NCBI GenBank assembly: GCA_003022535.1
Contig: PXTT01000072.1
Coordinates: 1 to 33,539, forward strand
Direction: 5' to 3'
DNA: 33,539 nucleotides
Source of the DNA: Bacteroidetes bacterium QS_9_68_14
GTDB lineage: Bacteria; Bacteroidota; Rhodothermia; Rhodothermales; Salinibacteraceae
Shown here piece after piece: positions 21,666-29,281 of this stretch. Made by a program: the position numbers and the translations under genes. Under the pieces are notes generated by a model, which ran no database searches, was not told the DNA's origin, and was given only the letters and a program-made list of their open reading frames with translations. Numbering within the stretch: the first letter of the stretch is position 1; each line of letters begins with the position of its first letter.

Positions 21666-23003
21666 TTACGCGATCTGCTTCCAGGCTTCGGACTGGCGGA
21701 CGAGCACGTCGGCCGGGTCCGTGCCCTCGTGCAGCAACGCTTCGGAAACGCGCTCCATGCGCGGTCCCTGGGAGCCTTTCACCAAGATGACGTCGCCCTC
21801 GCGGGGCTCGTAGACCGCGCCGGTGCGAAGCGCCTCGGCGAGCGTGGCGGAATCCTCGTGCAGCGTGACGCGCGCTCGCTCGTTTTCGGAAAGCTGGGCG
21901 GCCCCGCGCGCCATGATCTCGCCCACCGCGTGCAGCTCGTCGGTCGCGTCGAGAGCGTCGCGGAGGACCGCAGCGTGCTGCTGGTCCTCGGTCTCGCCCA
22001 GCTCGAGCATGTCGCCCAAGAAGGCCACGCGGCGGGCGGAGCCGTGCTCCTCGCGTTGCTCCGCGGCCTGGTCGTCCAGCACGTCGAAGGCAGCACGCAC
22101 CGCCGCGGGCGAGGCGTTGTAGCTGTCGTCGATGAGGACGCTTCCCGAGCGCCCCGGCAGGCGGCGCAGGCGGCCTTTTTCCGGCTCCTGCTTTTCGAGG
22201 CCGTCGTTGATCCGATCCTCGCTCATGCCGAAGGCCCGCCCCGCGCTCATTGCCGCCAGCGCCGCGTACTGCGCCGGCTCGCCGAGGCTCGGAAGCCGAG
22301 CGGTCACGCGCTCGGGGCCGATGTCGCAGCTGGCCCCCAGGCCGTAGGTGATCGCGCTCCCGGCGTTGTGCTCCTCCATCGCCACCACGCGCTCGTCATC
22401 CCCGTTGAGGCAAGCGGTGCCCCCCGGCGGCAGCGCGCGCACGAGCTCGGACTTCTCGCGCTGCACGCCCTCGATGCTGCCGAACGTCTCGATGTGGACG
22501 CGCCGCACGTTCGTAATGACCGAGACGACCGGCGGAAAGTACGAGCAGAGCCTCTTGAGGTCGCCGGGGAGGCGCGCGCCCATCTCCAGCACCAGCTTCG
22601 TCCGAGGCGTGATCTCGCGGTTGAGGACCAGGAGCGAGAGGCCCAGCGGCGTGTTCTTGTTGCCCGCCGAAACGATCACCTCGAAGTCCTGGCTAAGCAC
22701 CGCGCGGGTCGCCTCCTTGGTGGTCGTCTTGCCCATCGAGCCGGTGATGGCGAGGATGTCCGGCCCGAGGCGCTCGATCTTCTCGGTCGCCTGCTCGGTG
22801 AGGTAGCCCACCGCGTCCTCTACTCGGGTCACCTCGACGCCGGAGGGCACGTCCACGCTGTCGAGGGCCTGCTCGGTGACGATGCCGGCGGCGCCCTTCT
22901 CGATGGCCTGGGGGATGAAGTCGTGGCCGTCGTAGTGCTCCCCCTCGATGGCGACGTAGATCTCGCCGGGGACGATGGTGCGCGTGTCCTTCGAGTAAGT
23001 CAT
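21666..23003 (-). CDS. murF: UDP-MurNAc-tripeptide--D-Ala-D-Ala ligase, probably internally shortened
   Basis: This 445-residue MurF adds D-Ala-D-Ala to the UDP-MurNAc tripeptide in the cytosol. The N-terminal SKDTRTIVPGEIYVAIEGEHYDGHDFI, P-loop TGSMGKTTTKE (residues 87-97), AGNKNTPLGL, LVLEMGA, NVRRVHIETFGS, IDDSYNASPAAVRAA, LGDMLELG and VLVKGSQGPRMERV are all present. Two things are odd. First, it starts about 25-30 residues later than usual; a stop codon blocks extension, although a different upstream frame reads PLSDALDIAPHADD, which could be the lost N-terminus. Second, between CDIGPERVTA (to residue 235) and LGEPAQYAALAA (from 240) a stretch of roughly 20-30 residues normal for MurF seems missing. 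A hairpin sits exactly at that joint. Activity is therefore uncertain. Ddl lies upstream on the same strand. Confidence 0.88.
   Translation of the reverse strand: MTYSKDTRTIVPGEIYVAIEGEHYDGHDFIPQAIEKGAAGIVTEQALDSVDVPSGVEVTRVEDAVGYLTEQATEKIERLGPDILAITGSMGKTTTKEATRAVLSQDFEVIVSAGNKNTPLGLSLLVLNREITPRTKLVLEMGARLPGDLKRLCSYFPPVVSVITNVRRVHIETFGSIEGVQREKSELVRALPPGGTACLNGDDERVVAMEEHNAGSAITYGLGASCDIGPERVTARLPSLGEPAQYAALAAMSAGRAFGMSEDRINDGLEKQEPEKGRLRRLPGRSGSVLIDDSYNASPAAVRAAFDVLDDQAAEQREEHGSARRVAFLGDMLELGETEDQQHAAVLRDALDATDELHAVGEIMARGAAQLSENERARVTLHEDSATLAEALRTGAVYEPREGDVILVKGSQGPRMERVSEALLHEGTDPADVLVRQSEAWKQIA
22287..22301. repeat. Hairpin at the presumed deletion joint in murF
   Basis: GCTCGG and CCGAGC flank a three-base AAG loop inside murF, at codons 235-239. 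This is the point where the protein appears to lack a segment found in other MurF enzymes. Short hairpins of this kind can promote slippage deletions or sequencing dropouts. Confidence 0.4.
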
Positions 23004-23110
23004 CGGCGTGGGGTGCTATGTCGAGCGCGTCGCTGAGGGGAGCCGCTGTGCCGAAGGAGAGAGGCGGCGATGCTGCTTCGCTGTCGCGGGAGCGAGTCGG
23101 CGCTTCTTCC

Positions 23111-23148
23111 GGGTGAGAATGCCCCCAGCGGGTGAGGATGCCACCAGG
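23111..23148. repeat. Two-copy 19-bp tandem repeat in the ddl-murF spacer
   Basis: GGGTGAGAATGCCCCCAGC is followed directly by GGGTGAGGATGCCACCAGG, matching at 16 of 19 positions. It lies in the 190-base gap between ddl and murF. No regulatory role can be assigned from the sequence. Confidence 0.5.
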
Positions 23149-23193
23149 CGGCGGGAGCGGACGTTCCCGGGAAACCATCCGCCACCCACCCAT

Positions 23194-24330
23194 TTACGGC
23201 GTCATTTTCAGGCGTGCGTCGCGCTCGTGGCGCTCCAGGGCGAGCCGGATGAGCTCGGCGGCCAGTTCGCCGGCGGGGAGCCCCGCGTCTTCCCACATGA
23301 CGGGAAACATGCTGCGCTCGGTGAAGCCGGGAATCGTGTTGATCTCGTTGAGGAGCAGGTCGTGCCGGCCGTCTTCTTCGGTGAAAAAGAAGTCCACGCG
23401 CGCCAGGCCTTCGCAGGCGGCCAGGCGGTAGGCGCGTTCTGCCAGCGAGCGGGCGCGGTCGGGCACGCCGCCGGGCAGGTCGGCAGGAACTTCCATGTGG
23501 GCCGCATCGAGCTCCTCGTCGTACTTGGCCTCGTAGGTGTAGAACGTGTCCTCCGAGACAATTTCGCCAGGGCCGGCCACGCGGGGCGCTTCTTGGTTGC
23601 CGATGACGGCGCACTCAATCTCGCGCCCGTCGATGGCGGTCTCCAGGAGCACCTTGTTGTCAAACGCGAAGGCGCTCCGGACGGCCGGCGCGTACGCGGG
23701 CTCCGTCTCCACCTTCGCCGTACCCACCGACGAGCCGGCGTTGGCGGGCTTCACAAAAAACGGCACGCCGAGTGCGTCGGCGACCTCGTCGAACGAGAGG
23801 GGCTCCCCGCCGTAGTAGTGTAGCACGCGAAACGGTACGACCGGCAGGTCGGCGTCGCGCAAGAGGCGCTTGGCCACGTCCTTGTCCATGCAGAGCGCCG
23901 AACCGAGCACGTCGGGGCCCACGTAGGGCAAGTCCAGCGTGTGGAGAAGGCCCTGCACGCGCCCGTCTTCGCCGTTGGGGCCGTGCAAGAGGGGAAAGGC
24001 CACGTCCAGCGCCAGTGGTTCGAGCGCTGCGGTGCCGTCGGGCGAGCCGGGGAGGACCTCGGCGTCCTCCCCGGCGGGGGCCAGGAGCGCGCGCCGCGAC
24101 GCGTGGCCGGCCCCCTCGGGCGCCCCGGAGGAGTGGTCGTGCCACGCCGCGGCCTCGGGCGGCTCGACGTGCCAGCGCCCGCGGCGGTCGATACGGATAG
24201 GCGTGACGCGGTGGCGCGCGCTCTGGGTGAGCTCTTCGAACACGTTGCGCGCCGAGTCGATAGACACCTCGTGCTCGGGAGAGCGCCCCCCGTAGATGAG
24301 GCCGACGTGGATCGGTCCTTCGTCGGGCAT
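23194..24330 (-). CDS. ddl: D-alanine--D-alanine ligase
   Basis: This 378-residue ATP-grasp ligase joins two D-alanines for peptidoglycan. The N-terminal VGLIYGGRSPEHEVSIDSARNV motif, VAFPLLHGPNGEDGRVQGLL, YVGPDVLGSALCMDKDVAKRLL, the ATP-binding FFVKPANAGSSVG, the YTYEAKYDEE loop region, ARVDFFF and metal-binding LLLNEINTIPGFTERSMFP are all intact and in order. The length is normal. ATG 24330 is chosen because homology begins at residue 8. It leads a minus-strand block with murF, which uses its product, and then the metallophosphoesterase; the 190-base gap to murF holds a tandem repeat. Alanine racemase, supplying D-Ala, is 8.6 kb away. Confidence 0.96.
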   Translation of the reverse strand: MPDEGPIHVGLIYGGRSPEHEVSIDSARNVFEELTQSARHRVTPIRIDRRGRWHVEPPEAAAWHDHSSGAPEGAGHASRRALLAPAGEDAEVLPGSPDGTAALEPLALDVAFPLLHGPNGEDGRVQGLLHTLDLPYVGPDVLGSALCMDKDVAKRLLRDADLPVVPFRVLHYYGGEPLSFDEVADALGVPFFVKPANAGSSVGTAKVETEPAYAPAVRSAFAFDNKVLLETAIDGREIECAVIGNQEAPRVAGPGEIVSEDTFYTYEAKYDEELDAAHMEVPADLPGGVPDRARSLAERAYRLAACEGLARVDFFFTEEDGRHDLLLNEINTIPGFTERSMFPVMWEDAGLPAGELAAELIRLALERHERDARLKMTP

Positions 24331-24617
24331 GGAGGCGGGCAGCCGGCCTGTGCGGAGAGCGTTTCGATCATTCAGGCCCTACATTCGGCGGGGCGCGAAG
24401 TTCGGGCGGCAGATGTGATGTTCGTGGCACTCGCGGGGGCGGGCGGGGCGAGTGAGGCGAGCGAGGAATCAATAGAGCTTCTCGGTGTTTTGCTAGAGCA
24501 GTATCTTGCGTTTTCGGCCCGGCAACGCCCTCGCTCCGGCAGAGGCGAACATGGCGCCGGGCAGACCGCTCTGGAAGAAGGTTTTCGCTGTTTCCGTTTC
24601 TGAATACTCCCCGTACC

Positions 24618-26063
24618 ATGCTCAAGTCGCTCGCCCGGCGCGCCCGTCGCACGTTGCTCGCTTCCCGCGCGTCGTTCAGCAAAAATGGCGCGCGCTCCAC
24701 TGAAGAGCGCCCGCACGTGGTCGTCGTCGGGGCCGGCTTTGCGGGGCTGGAGGCGGCGAAGGCCCTCGCCGGGGAGCCGGTCCGCGTCACGCTGGTGGAC
24801 CGCAACAACTACCATAAATTTCAGCCGCTGCTGTACCAGGTGGCCACCGCGGGGCTCGAGCCCGACAGCATCGCCCACAACGTGCGCGACGTGTTCCGCA
24901 GTGCCGACAACGTGGAATTCCAGCTCGCCACCGTCAGCGGCGTGGACCCCGAGCGGCGCGAGGTGGCCACGCGCAGCGGGACGCAGATCCCGTACGACTA
25001 CCTCATTCTGGCCGCCGGGGCCACCACGAGCTACTTCGGCGTGGAGGGGGCCGAGGAGCACAGCTTCCCGCTCAAAACCCTCACCGACGCGGTGGCGCTG
25101 CGCAACCGGATCCTGCGGCAGTTCGAGCGCATGTCCCGCGCGCGCAAGCCCGACGGCGACGCCGAGGCGCGGCGCGGCGCCCTGCGCTTCGTGATCGTGG
25201 GCGGCGGCCCGACGGGCGTAGAGACCGCCGGTGCGCTCACCGAGCTCTTCAGGGTCATGCAGCGCGACTACAAGCGCTTCGACACGACCGCTGCGGAGGT
25301 GATGCTTCTGGAAATGGGAGACCAGCTTCTGGGAAGCTACCCGCGCCGGCAAGGCGAGTACACGCGCGCCGTGCTCGAAGACCGCGGCGTGCAAGTGCGC
25401 ACCGGCGCCACCGTGGAGCGGGTCGAGGAGCACGCCGTTCACCTCCAGAGCGGCGAGCGCATCGCCACCGACACGTTGCTCTGGGCGGCGGGCGTCCAGG
25501 CCAGCGCGGTCGCCGGGTTCGTCGAAGAAGCTACGCAGCAGGAGGGCAGCCGGCGCCTCGACGTTGCCTCCGACCTGCGCGTGGCCGGTCAGGAGCGGAT
25601 CTTCGCCGTCGGCGACATGGGCGCCAGCCGGGACGGGGAGGGCCAGGTCTACGCCCAGCTCGCGCCCGTCGCCATGCAGCAGGGCACCCACGCGGCCCGG
25701 CAGGCCCTGCGCCTCGCCGAGGGGCGGCCCACCGAGCCGTTTTCTTACCGAAACCTCGGCAAGATGGCCACCATCGGGCGCAACGCGGCGGTGGCGCAAC
25801 TCCCGGCCGGGGTGCAGCTGGAGGGTTTCGTAGCGTGGCTGGCGTGGGTGTTCATCCACATCGCCAAGCTCGTCGGCTTCCGCAACCGCGCGAACGTCTT
25901 CTTAGACTGGGTCATCAACTACTTCACCTACGATCGCTCCGCGCGGCTCATCCTGCCGGGTGTGGTCTCGATCTCCGAGCGCATTCCGCGCGAGGTCGAG
26001 GAGGTGGACGCAGAGGTGCAGCAGGTCCTCCGCGAAATAGAACGAGAGGCAGAAGAGGCGTGA
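24618..26063 (+). CDS. Type II NADH:quinone oxidoreductase (NDH-2)
   Basis: This 481-residue FAD enzyme passes electrons from NADH to quinone at the membrane without pumping protons. After a basic N-terminal leader of about 30 residues, the first dinucleotide motif VVVVGAGFAGLEAAKAL (FAD) is followed by NNYHKFQPLLYQVATAGLEPDSIA, the family hallmark. Next come YDYLILAAGATTSYFG, a second dinucleotide motif FVIVGGGPTGVETAGAL (NADH), LLWAAGVQAS, and the FAD-closing IFAVGDMGA with QLAPVAMQQG. The C-terminal YRNLGKMATIGRNAAVAQL and WLAWVFIHIAKLVGFRNRANVFLDW provide the membrane-binding amphipathic helices. Length and order are typical, and no domain is missing. It diverges from ddl; the 287-base region between them has no firm promoter boxes. 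Confidence 0.95.
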   Translation: MLKSLARRARRTLLASRASFSKNGARSTEERPHVVVVGAGFAGLEAAKALAGEPVRVTLVDRNNYHKFQPLLYQVATAGLEPDSIAHNVRDVFRSADNVEFQLATVSGVDPERREVATRSGTQIPYDYLILAAGATTSYFGVEGAEEHSFPLKTLTDAVALRNRILRQFERMSRARKPDGDAEARRGALRFVIVGGGPTGVETAGALTELFRVMQRDYKRFDTTAAEVMLLEMGDQLLGSYPRRQGEYTRAVLEDRGVQVRTGATVERVEEHAVHLQSGERIATDTLLWAAGVQASAVAGFVEEATQQEGSRRLDVASDLRVAGQERIFAVGDMGASRDGEGQVYAQLAPVAMQQGTHAARQALRLAEGRPTEPFSYRNLGKMATIGRNAAVAQLPAGVQLEGFVAWLAWVFIHIAKLVGFRNRANVFLDWVINYFTYDRSARLILPGVVSISERIPREVEEVDAEVQQVLREIEREAEEA

Positions 26064-26171
26064 ATAGCATCGCCCGCAGCCGCCAGCGCCTGTGCGGAAC
26101 GCCGTTTTGGGCAACGTGGCGCCATCGAGGCGGCCTCCGGCGCGGCCGCGAACCGTGATGGGGCGTGGACG

Positions 26172-26220
26172 CTTCGAGCAGGTGCGCGTCCCATGAGGCG
26201 GTTCTTTGAGCAGGCGCGTT
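26172..26220 (+). promoter_or_regulatory. Two 15-bp direct repeats upstream of a lipoprotein gene
   Basis: CTTCGAGCAGGTGCG (26172-26186) and CTTTGAGCAGGCGCG (26204-26218) match at 13 of 15 positions and start 32 bases apart, about three helical turns, so they face the same side of the DNA. The second copy touches the -35 box of the predicted promoter. This is the arrangement of an activator or repressor operator; the regulator is unknown. Confidence 0.45.
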
Positions 26221-26247
26221 GTGGCGCGGCGCGCGTTCCGCTATACT
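26219..26247 (+). promoter_or_regulatory. Sigma-70-like promoter of the lipoprotein gene
   Basis: TTGTGG (26219-26224) and TATACT (26242-26247) are separated by exactly 17 bases. Transcription should start near 26254, about 84 bases before the ATG at 26338. This is the best-formed promoter in the window. Confidence 0.6.
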
Positions 26248-26253
26248 GAAAGA

Positions 26254-26295
26254 GCGCCCTCGCCGGGGGGAGCGTTCGCTCCCCCCGGGAGGCGC
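26254..26295 (+). promoter_or_regulatory. Strong hairpin at the predicted mRNA 5' end
   Basis: CCGGGGGGAGCG (26263-26274) pairs perfectly with CGCTCCCCCCGG (26277-26288), and outer arms GCGCCCTC and GAGGCGC add about seven pairs around small bulges. The structure starts at the predicted transcription start. It is not followed by a T-run, so a 5' stabiliser or translation-control element is more likely than a terminator. Confidence 0.55.
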
Positions 26296-26337
26296 TGTTG
26301 CTCCCACGGTTTCTCCTGGCGCGCCGCTTCTGTCTCC

Positions 26338-27006
26338 ATGCCGCCCCGCTCCCCTTGCCCGGATGCTTCCGGGCGCTCGTTGCTGTTGCGAGGCGGCGTG
26401 CCGCTCGCGCTGGCGTTCCTGCTGCTGGCCGCTGCGGCGTGTGGCTCCGGCCCCGAGGAAGACGCCCCGGCGACGGGCAACGACAGCGTGACGGTGGCCG
26501 CCGCTGAGGCGGAAGAGGGGAACGGCCCTGAGTACCGCTACGAGGTCATGATGCGAGGCATGTTGCGCGACACCCTGAGCGGGAGCGCGCAGTTCGGGAT
26601 CGTCTTCGACCCGGTCACGCGGCGGCGGCAGTGGGTGCTCTCGCTGCGTTCCGGCAACGACGTAACCAGTGGCATCTACCTCGCTCGGCCCGATACGACG
26701 CGCCCCCAGGCTGGCACCCACCAGATCGTCAGCCGCCCGCCCGTGGCCCGCTACGACAGCCTGCGCCCCGACGGTAAGGAGTCGTTCACGATGGTCTACC
26801 GCGCCGGGATGCGCCGCTCCTTTCACTCGCAGTCGGGCACGGTCGAGCTCACCGTTGCCACCGACTCGCTCGTCGAGGGCACCTTCCGGGTCACGCTCGA
26901 AGGGACCGCCTCGCCGCCCGGCCAGCCGCCCCGCGAGGGCACCTTGACGCTGACCGGCGAGTTCCGCGCCGAGAAGCGCAACGTCGGCTTCATGTTCGGC
27001 GTGTGA
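26338..27006 (+). CDS. Lipoprotein of unknown function
   Basis: I do not recognise the family. The 222-residue product has a signal peptide (LLLRGGVPLALAFLLLAAAAC) with the lipobox Cys at residue 36, so it is expected to be membrane-anchored on the periplasmic or outer face. The mature part has an acidic linker rich in Glu and Ala, then a domain of about 165 residues of alternating beta-strand character (YRYEVMMRGMLRDTLSGSAQFGI, RQWVLSLRS, GIYLARPDTTRPQAGTHQI, GTVELTVATDSLVEGTFRVTLEG) with no Cys and few helices, probably an all-beta fold. ATG 26338 is chosen for the signal peptide; the frame opens earlier at 26206 in the promoter region. It has its own promoter with direct repeats and a leader hairpin, so its expression is likely controlled. 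Confidence 0.75.
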   Translation: MPPRSPCPDASGRSLLLRGGVPLALAFLLLAAAACGSGPEEDAPATGNDSVTVAAAEAEEGNGPEYRYEVMMRGMLRDTLSGSAQFGIVFDPVTRRRQWVLSLRSGNDVTSGIYLARPDTTRPQAGTHQIVSRPPVARYDSLRPDGKESFTMVYRAGMRRSFHSQSGTVELTVATDSLVEGTFRVTLEGTASPPGQPPREGTLTLTGEFRAEKRNVGFMFGV

Positions 27007-27112
27007 CCGCAGGGAGGAGCGCCCGCCCTCCAAGACGCAGCCACGCGCGAACACCTCTGCGTTGCTGTCGTAGCAACCGGCTCTGCATTTTTTTGCCCGC
27101 GCCCCGACGGTC

Positions 27113-28195
27113 ATGACCTCCGCCTCCGCCGCCGACGCGCATGCGCTTCTGGATGCGCACGACCCCATTCTACTGACCACCCACACCAGCCCCGACGGCG
27201 ACGCCATCGGCTCGGAGCTGGGGCTGGCGCGCTACCTGCGGCAGCGGGGCAAGCGCGTGACCATCCTCAACGACGACGACCTGCCCGACCACCTCGCGTT
27301 CCTGCCGGGCGCGGAGGAGGTTGAGGTCTTCGCGGAAGCGTCCGTCGAGCAAAAGAAAGCCCTCGCGGAGGCGGAGCTCGCCGTGGCGCTGGACACCAAC
27401 GCCGCCGAGCGCCTTGGGGCCCTGGCCGAGCCGATCCAGCAGGGCGGGGCCGAGGTGCTGCTGATCGACCATCACACCGAGCCGGAGGGCTGGTTCGACC
27501 ACGCCTTTCAGCGCGACACCGCCGCCGCCACCGCCGAGCTGCTCTGCGAAGTGATCGAGGCGGGCGCTCCCGAGCTGATCGACGCGGACGTGGCCACGCC
27601 GCTCTACACGGGGCTGATGACCGACACCGGCTCGTTCCGCTACTCCAGTGTGACGCCGCGGGTGCACCGTACGACGGCCACGCTCCTGCAGCGCGGCGGC
27701 ATCTCGCCTGCGCCCATCCACTCGGCGCTCTACGACAACCGCTCGCTCGCGTCGCTGCGTTTGCTGGGGCGGGCGCTGGACCGCATTCGCCTGCGCTACG
27801 ACGGGTTCGTGGGCTACACCACCGTCACGCCCGCGGTGCTGGAGGCCGCCGGCGCGGGGCCGGAGGACAAGCACGGCCTCGTCGGCCACGTCCTCAGCGT
27901 GGCCGGGGTGGGGGCGGCGTTGCTCTTTACCGAGACGCAGGGCGGCACGAAAGTCAGCTTCCGCTCCGAGGGCGATACGCACGTGGACGGCTGGGCGCGC
28001 TCCTTCGGCGGGGGCGGGCACCGGAACGCCAGTGGGGCCTACCTCGAGGAGTTTTCGCTCGCCGAGGCGCTCGATGACGTGCTCGCCGCCGCGCCACAGC
28101 ACATCGGGGTGGAGCCGGAGGAGGCGCGCGGCGCGCTCACCGGCGAAGACGCCGCCGACCTGGCCGCCGCGATGAAGGCGCAGGGAGCGGGTTGA
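27113..28195 (+). CDS. DHH/DHHA1 phosphoesterase, NrnA type
   Basis: This 360-residue protein is a DHH-family phosphoesterase of the NrnA type (bifunctional oligoribonuclease and 3'-phosphoadenosine 5'-phosphate phosphatase), which clears short RNAs or pAp; some relatives hydrolyse cyclic dinucleotide products. Motifs visible in order are THTSPDGDAIGSELGL (metal site I), ALDTNAAERLG, LLIDHHTEPEGW (the DHH signature), LMTDTGSFRYSS, and the DHHA1 domain closing with GWARSFGGGGHRNASGAYL, the GGGH substrate-binding motif. Length is typical apart from about 25 extra C-terminal residues. ATG 27113 begins about 20 residues before the first motif, as usual. It is on the same strand as the lipoprotein gene, 106 bases downstream, and ends at a hairpin. 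Confidence 0.92.
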   Translation: MTSASAADAHALLDAHDPILLTTHTSPDGDAIGSELGLARYLRQRGKRVTILNDDDLPDHLAFLPGAEEVEVFAEASVEQKKALAEAELAVALDTNAAERLGALAEPIQQGGAEVLLIDHHTEPEGWFDHAFQRDTAAATAELLCEVIEAGAPELIDADVATPLYTGLMTDTGSFRYSSVTPRVHRTTATLLQRGGISPAPIHSALYDNRSLASLRLLGRALDRIRLRYDGFVGYTTVTPAVLEAAGAGPEDKHGLVGHVLSVAGVGAALLFTETQGGTKVSFRSEGDTHVDGWARSFGGGGHRNASGAYLEEFSLAEALDDVLAAAPQHIGVEPEEARGALTGEDAADLAAAMKAQGAG

Positions 28196-28228
28196 GCGCG
28201 GGGCGCGCTGCGCATCTCTGCCCCGCGC
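28196..28228. terminator. Bidirectional hairpin between nrnA-type gene and capA-like gene
   Basis: GCGCGGGGC pairs perfectly with GCCCCGCGC around a 15-base loop, starting on the base after the nrnA-type stop codon. The convergent capA-like gene ends at 28255, so the nine-pair stem can serve both. No T-run follows on either strand. Confidence 0.5.
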
Positions 28229-28254
28229 CCCTGGGACGACTTTCCGGCGCGGGG

Positions 28255-29181
28255 TCACTCCGTCCCGGACGAGCGCGGATGAACGCGGCACTGGCGGGGG
28301 GCCGTGCGGTCCAGGCGTACCGCCTGGTAGCGCGCCTCGGCCACTACCGGCGGTGCGTCGGGCGGGTGCGCCAGCCCGATCTTTAGAAGCGCCCCTTCTC
28401 CGAGCACGGGTAGCGTCTTGGCCGTTAGGAAATTGCCGAGCGACCAGGCCACGAGCGGGCCGTCCGTCACGTCCTCCAGCGGCTGGGGCAGGTGCGAGTG
28501 GTGCCCGGCGACGAGTTCGTAGTTGAGGGGCAGGCGGTGGCGCTGGTTCGAGCGGGGGCGGCGCTCGTGCTCGTAGCCCCAGTGCGGAAGCGCCACGCGC
28601 GCCAGCGGGGCCGACGCCGCTTCGGGCGCCCCGGGGTCGCGCCGGGGAAGCAGCGTCGTCCTCCGGTTGCTCCACCACGTCCATGCCGCCAGCGCGAGGC
28701 CCGCTTCTGGCACCGTGAGCGTCGGGTGCTCGCGCGTGCCCAGCCAGCGGATGCCGTGCCGGTTGAGGCGCGCGGTCGTGGTGCGCAGCGCCGGCGGCCC
28801 AAAGTCCGCGGCATGGTTGTTGGCGAGCGACACGACCCACTGCCGGAGTGGCTTCAAGCGCGCCATCGCGTCGAAGATGGATGGCGTGTGCTTTAGCCGG
28901 AAGGGCCGGCCACGCTGCTTGGTGAAGACGCCTTCGAGATTGCCGACCAGCAACGCGCAATCGTCGAAGAACGCGTGGACGGCCTCCGCGTAGCGGGCGT
29001 CGCGCCCGTCGAGCGGGCAGAGGTCGCCTACGAACCCGATCCAGCGGTCCGGCGCCCGGTGGGGATGGCGGTCGAGGTGCCGGGCTACAGGCGCGTCACC
29101 CCAGGGCGGGACCGGCGAGAAGCGACGCCACGCCATGCCGGCGAACTCGCGCAGTGAATACGGGCTTCCGGGGAAACGCAT
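28255..29181 (-). CDS. CapA-family metallophosphatase-like protein
   Basis: This 308-residue protein is of the CapA/PgsA-type (PGA_cap) family, a calcineurin-like fold found in capsule poly-gamma-glutamate synthesis proteins and many relatives of unknown role. Visible motifs are IGFVGDLCP (metal Asp), LLVGNLEGVFT, FRLKHTPSIFDAM, VVSLANNHAADFG (the Asn-His pair of the family), ALPHWGYEHERRPR and ELVAGHHSHLPQPLE, and AWSLGNFLT. A signal peptide is not evident, unlike classical membrane-bound CapA. ATG 29181 is used; the first conserved motif is at about residue 48. Poly-gamma-glutamate synthase partners (CapB/C) are absent, so capsule synthesis should not be assumed. It lies 97 bases after the MFS gene on the same strand. 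Confidence 0.82.
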   Translation of the reverse strand: MRFPGSPYSLREFAGMAWRRFSPVPPWGDAPVARHLDRHPHRAPDRWIGFVGDLCPLDGRDARYAEAVHAFFDDCALLVGNLEGVFTKQRGRPFRLKHTPSIFDAMARLKPLRQWVVSLANNHAADFGPPALRTTTARLNRHGIRWLGTREHPTLTVPEAGLALAAWTWWSNRRTTLLPRRDPGAPEAASAPLARVALPHWGYEHERRPRSNQRHRLPLNYELVAGHHSHLPQPLEDVTDGPLVAWSLGNFLTAKTLPVLGEGALLKIGLAHPPDAPPVVAEARYQAVRLDRTAPRQCRVHPRSSGTE

Positions 29182-29249
29182 GGAAAAACGGGTCGTTCGT
29201 GCGTGCCGTCAGTCCGTCGCGCGTGGGGACCGGCGGGGCGCTTGCGCCA

Positions 29250-29281
29250 TGCGGCGCCTGCGTCGTGCGGCGCCTGCGTCA
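29250..29281. repeat. Two-copy 16-bp tandem repeat at the end of the MFS gene
   Basis: TGCGGCGCCTGCGTCG is followed directly by TGCGGCGCCTGCGTCA, differing only at the last base. The second copy contains the MFS stop codon on the minus strand. It is a small tandem duplication in the spacer before the capA-like gene. Confidence 0.6.
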
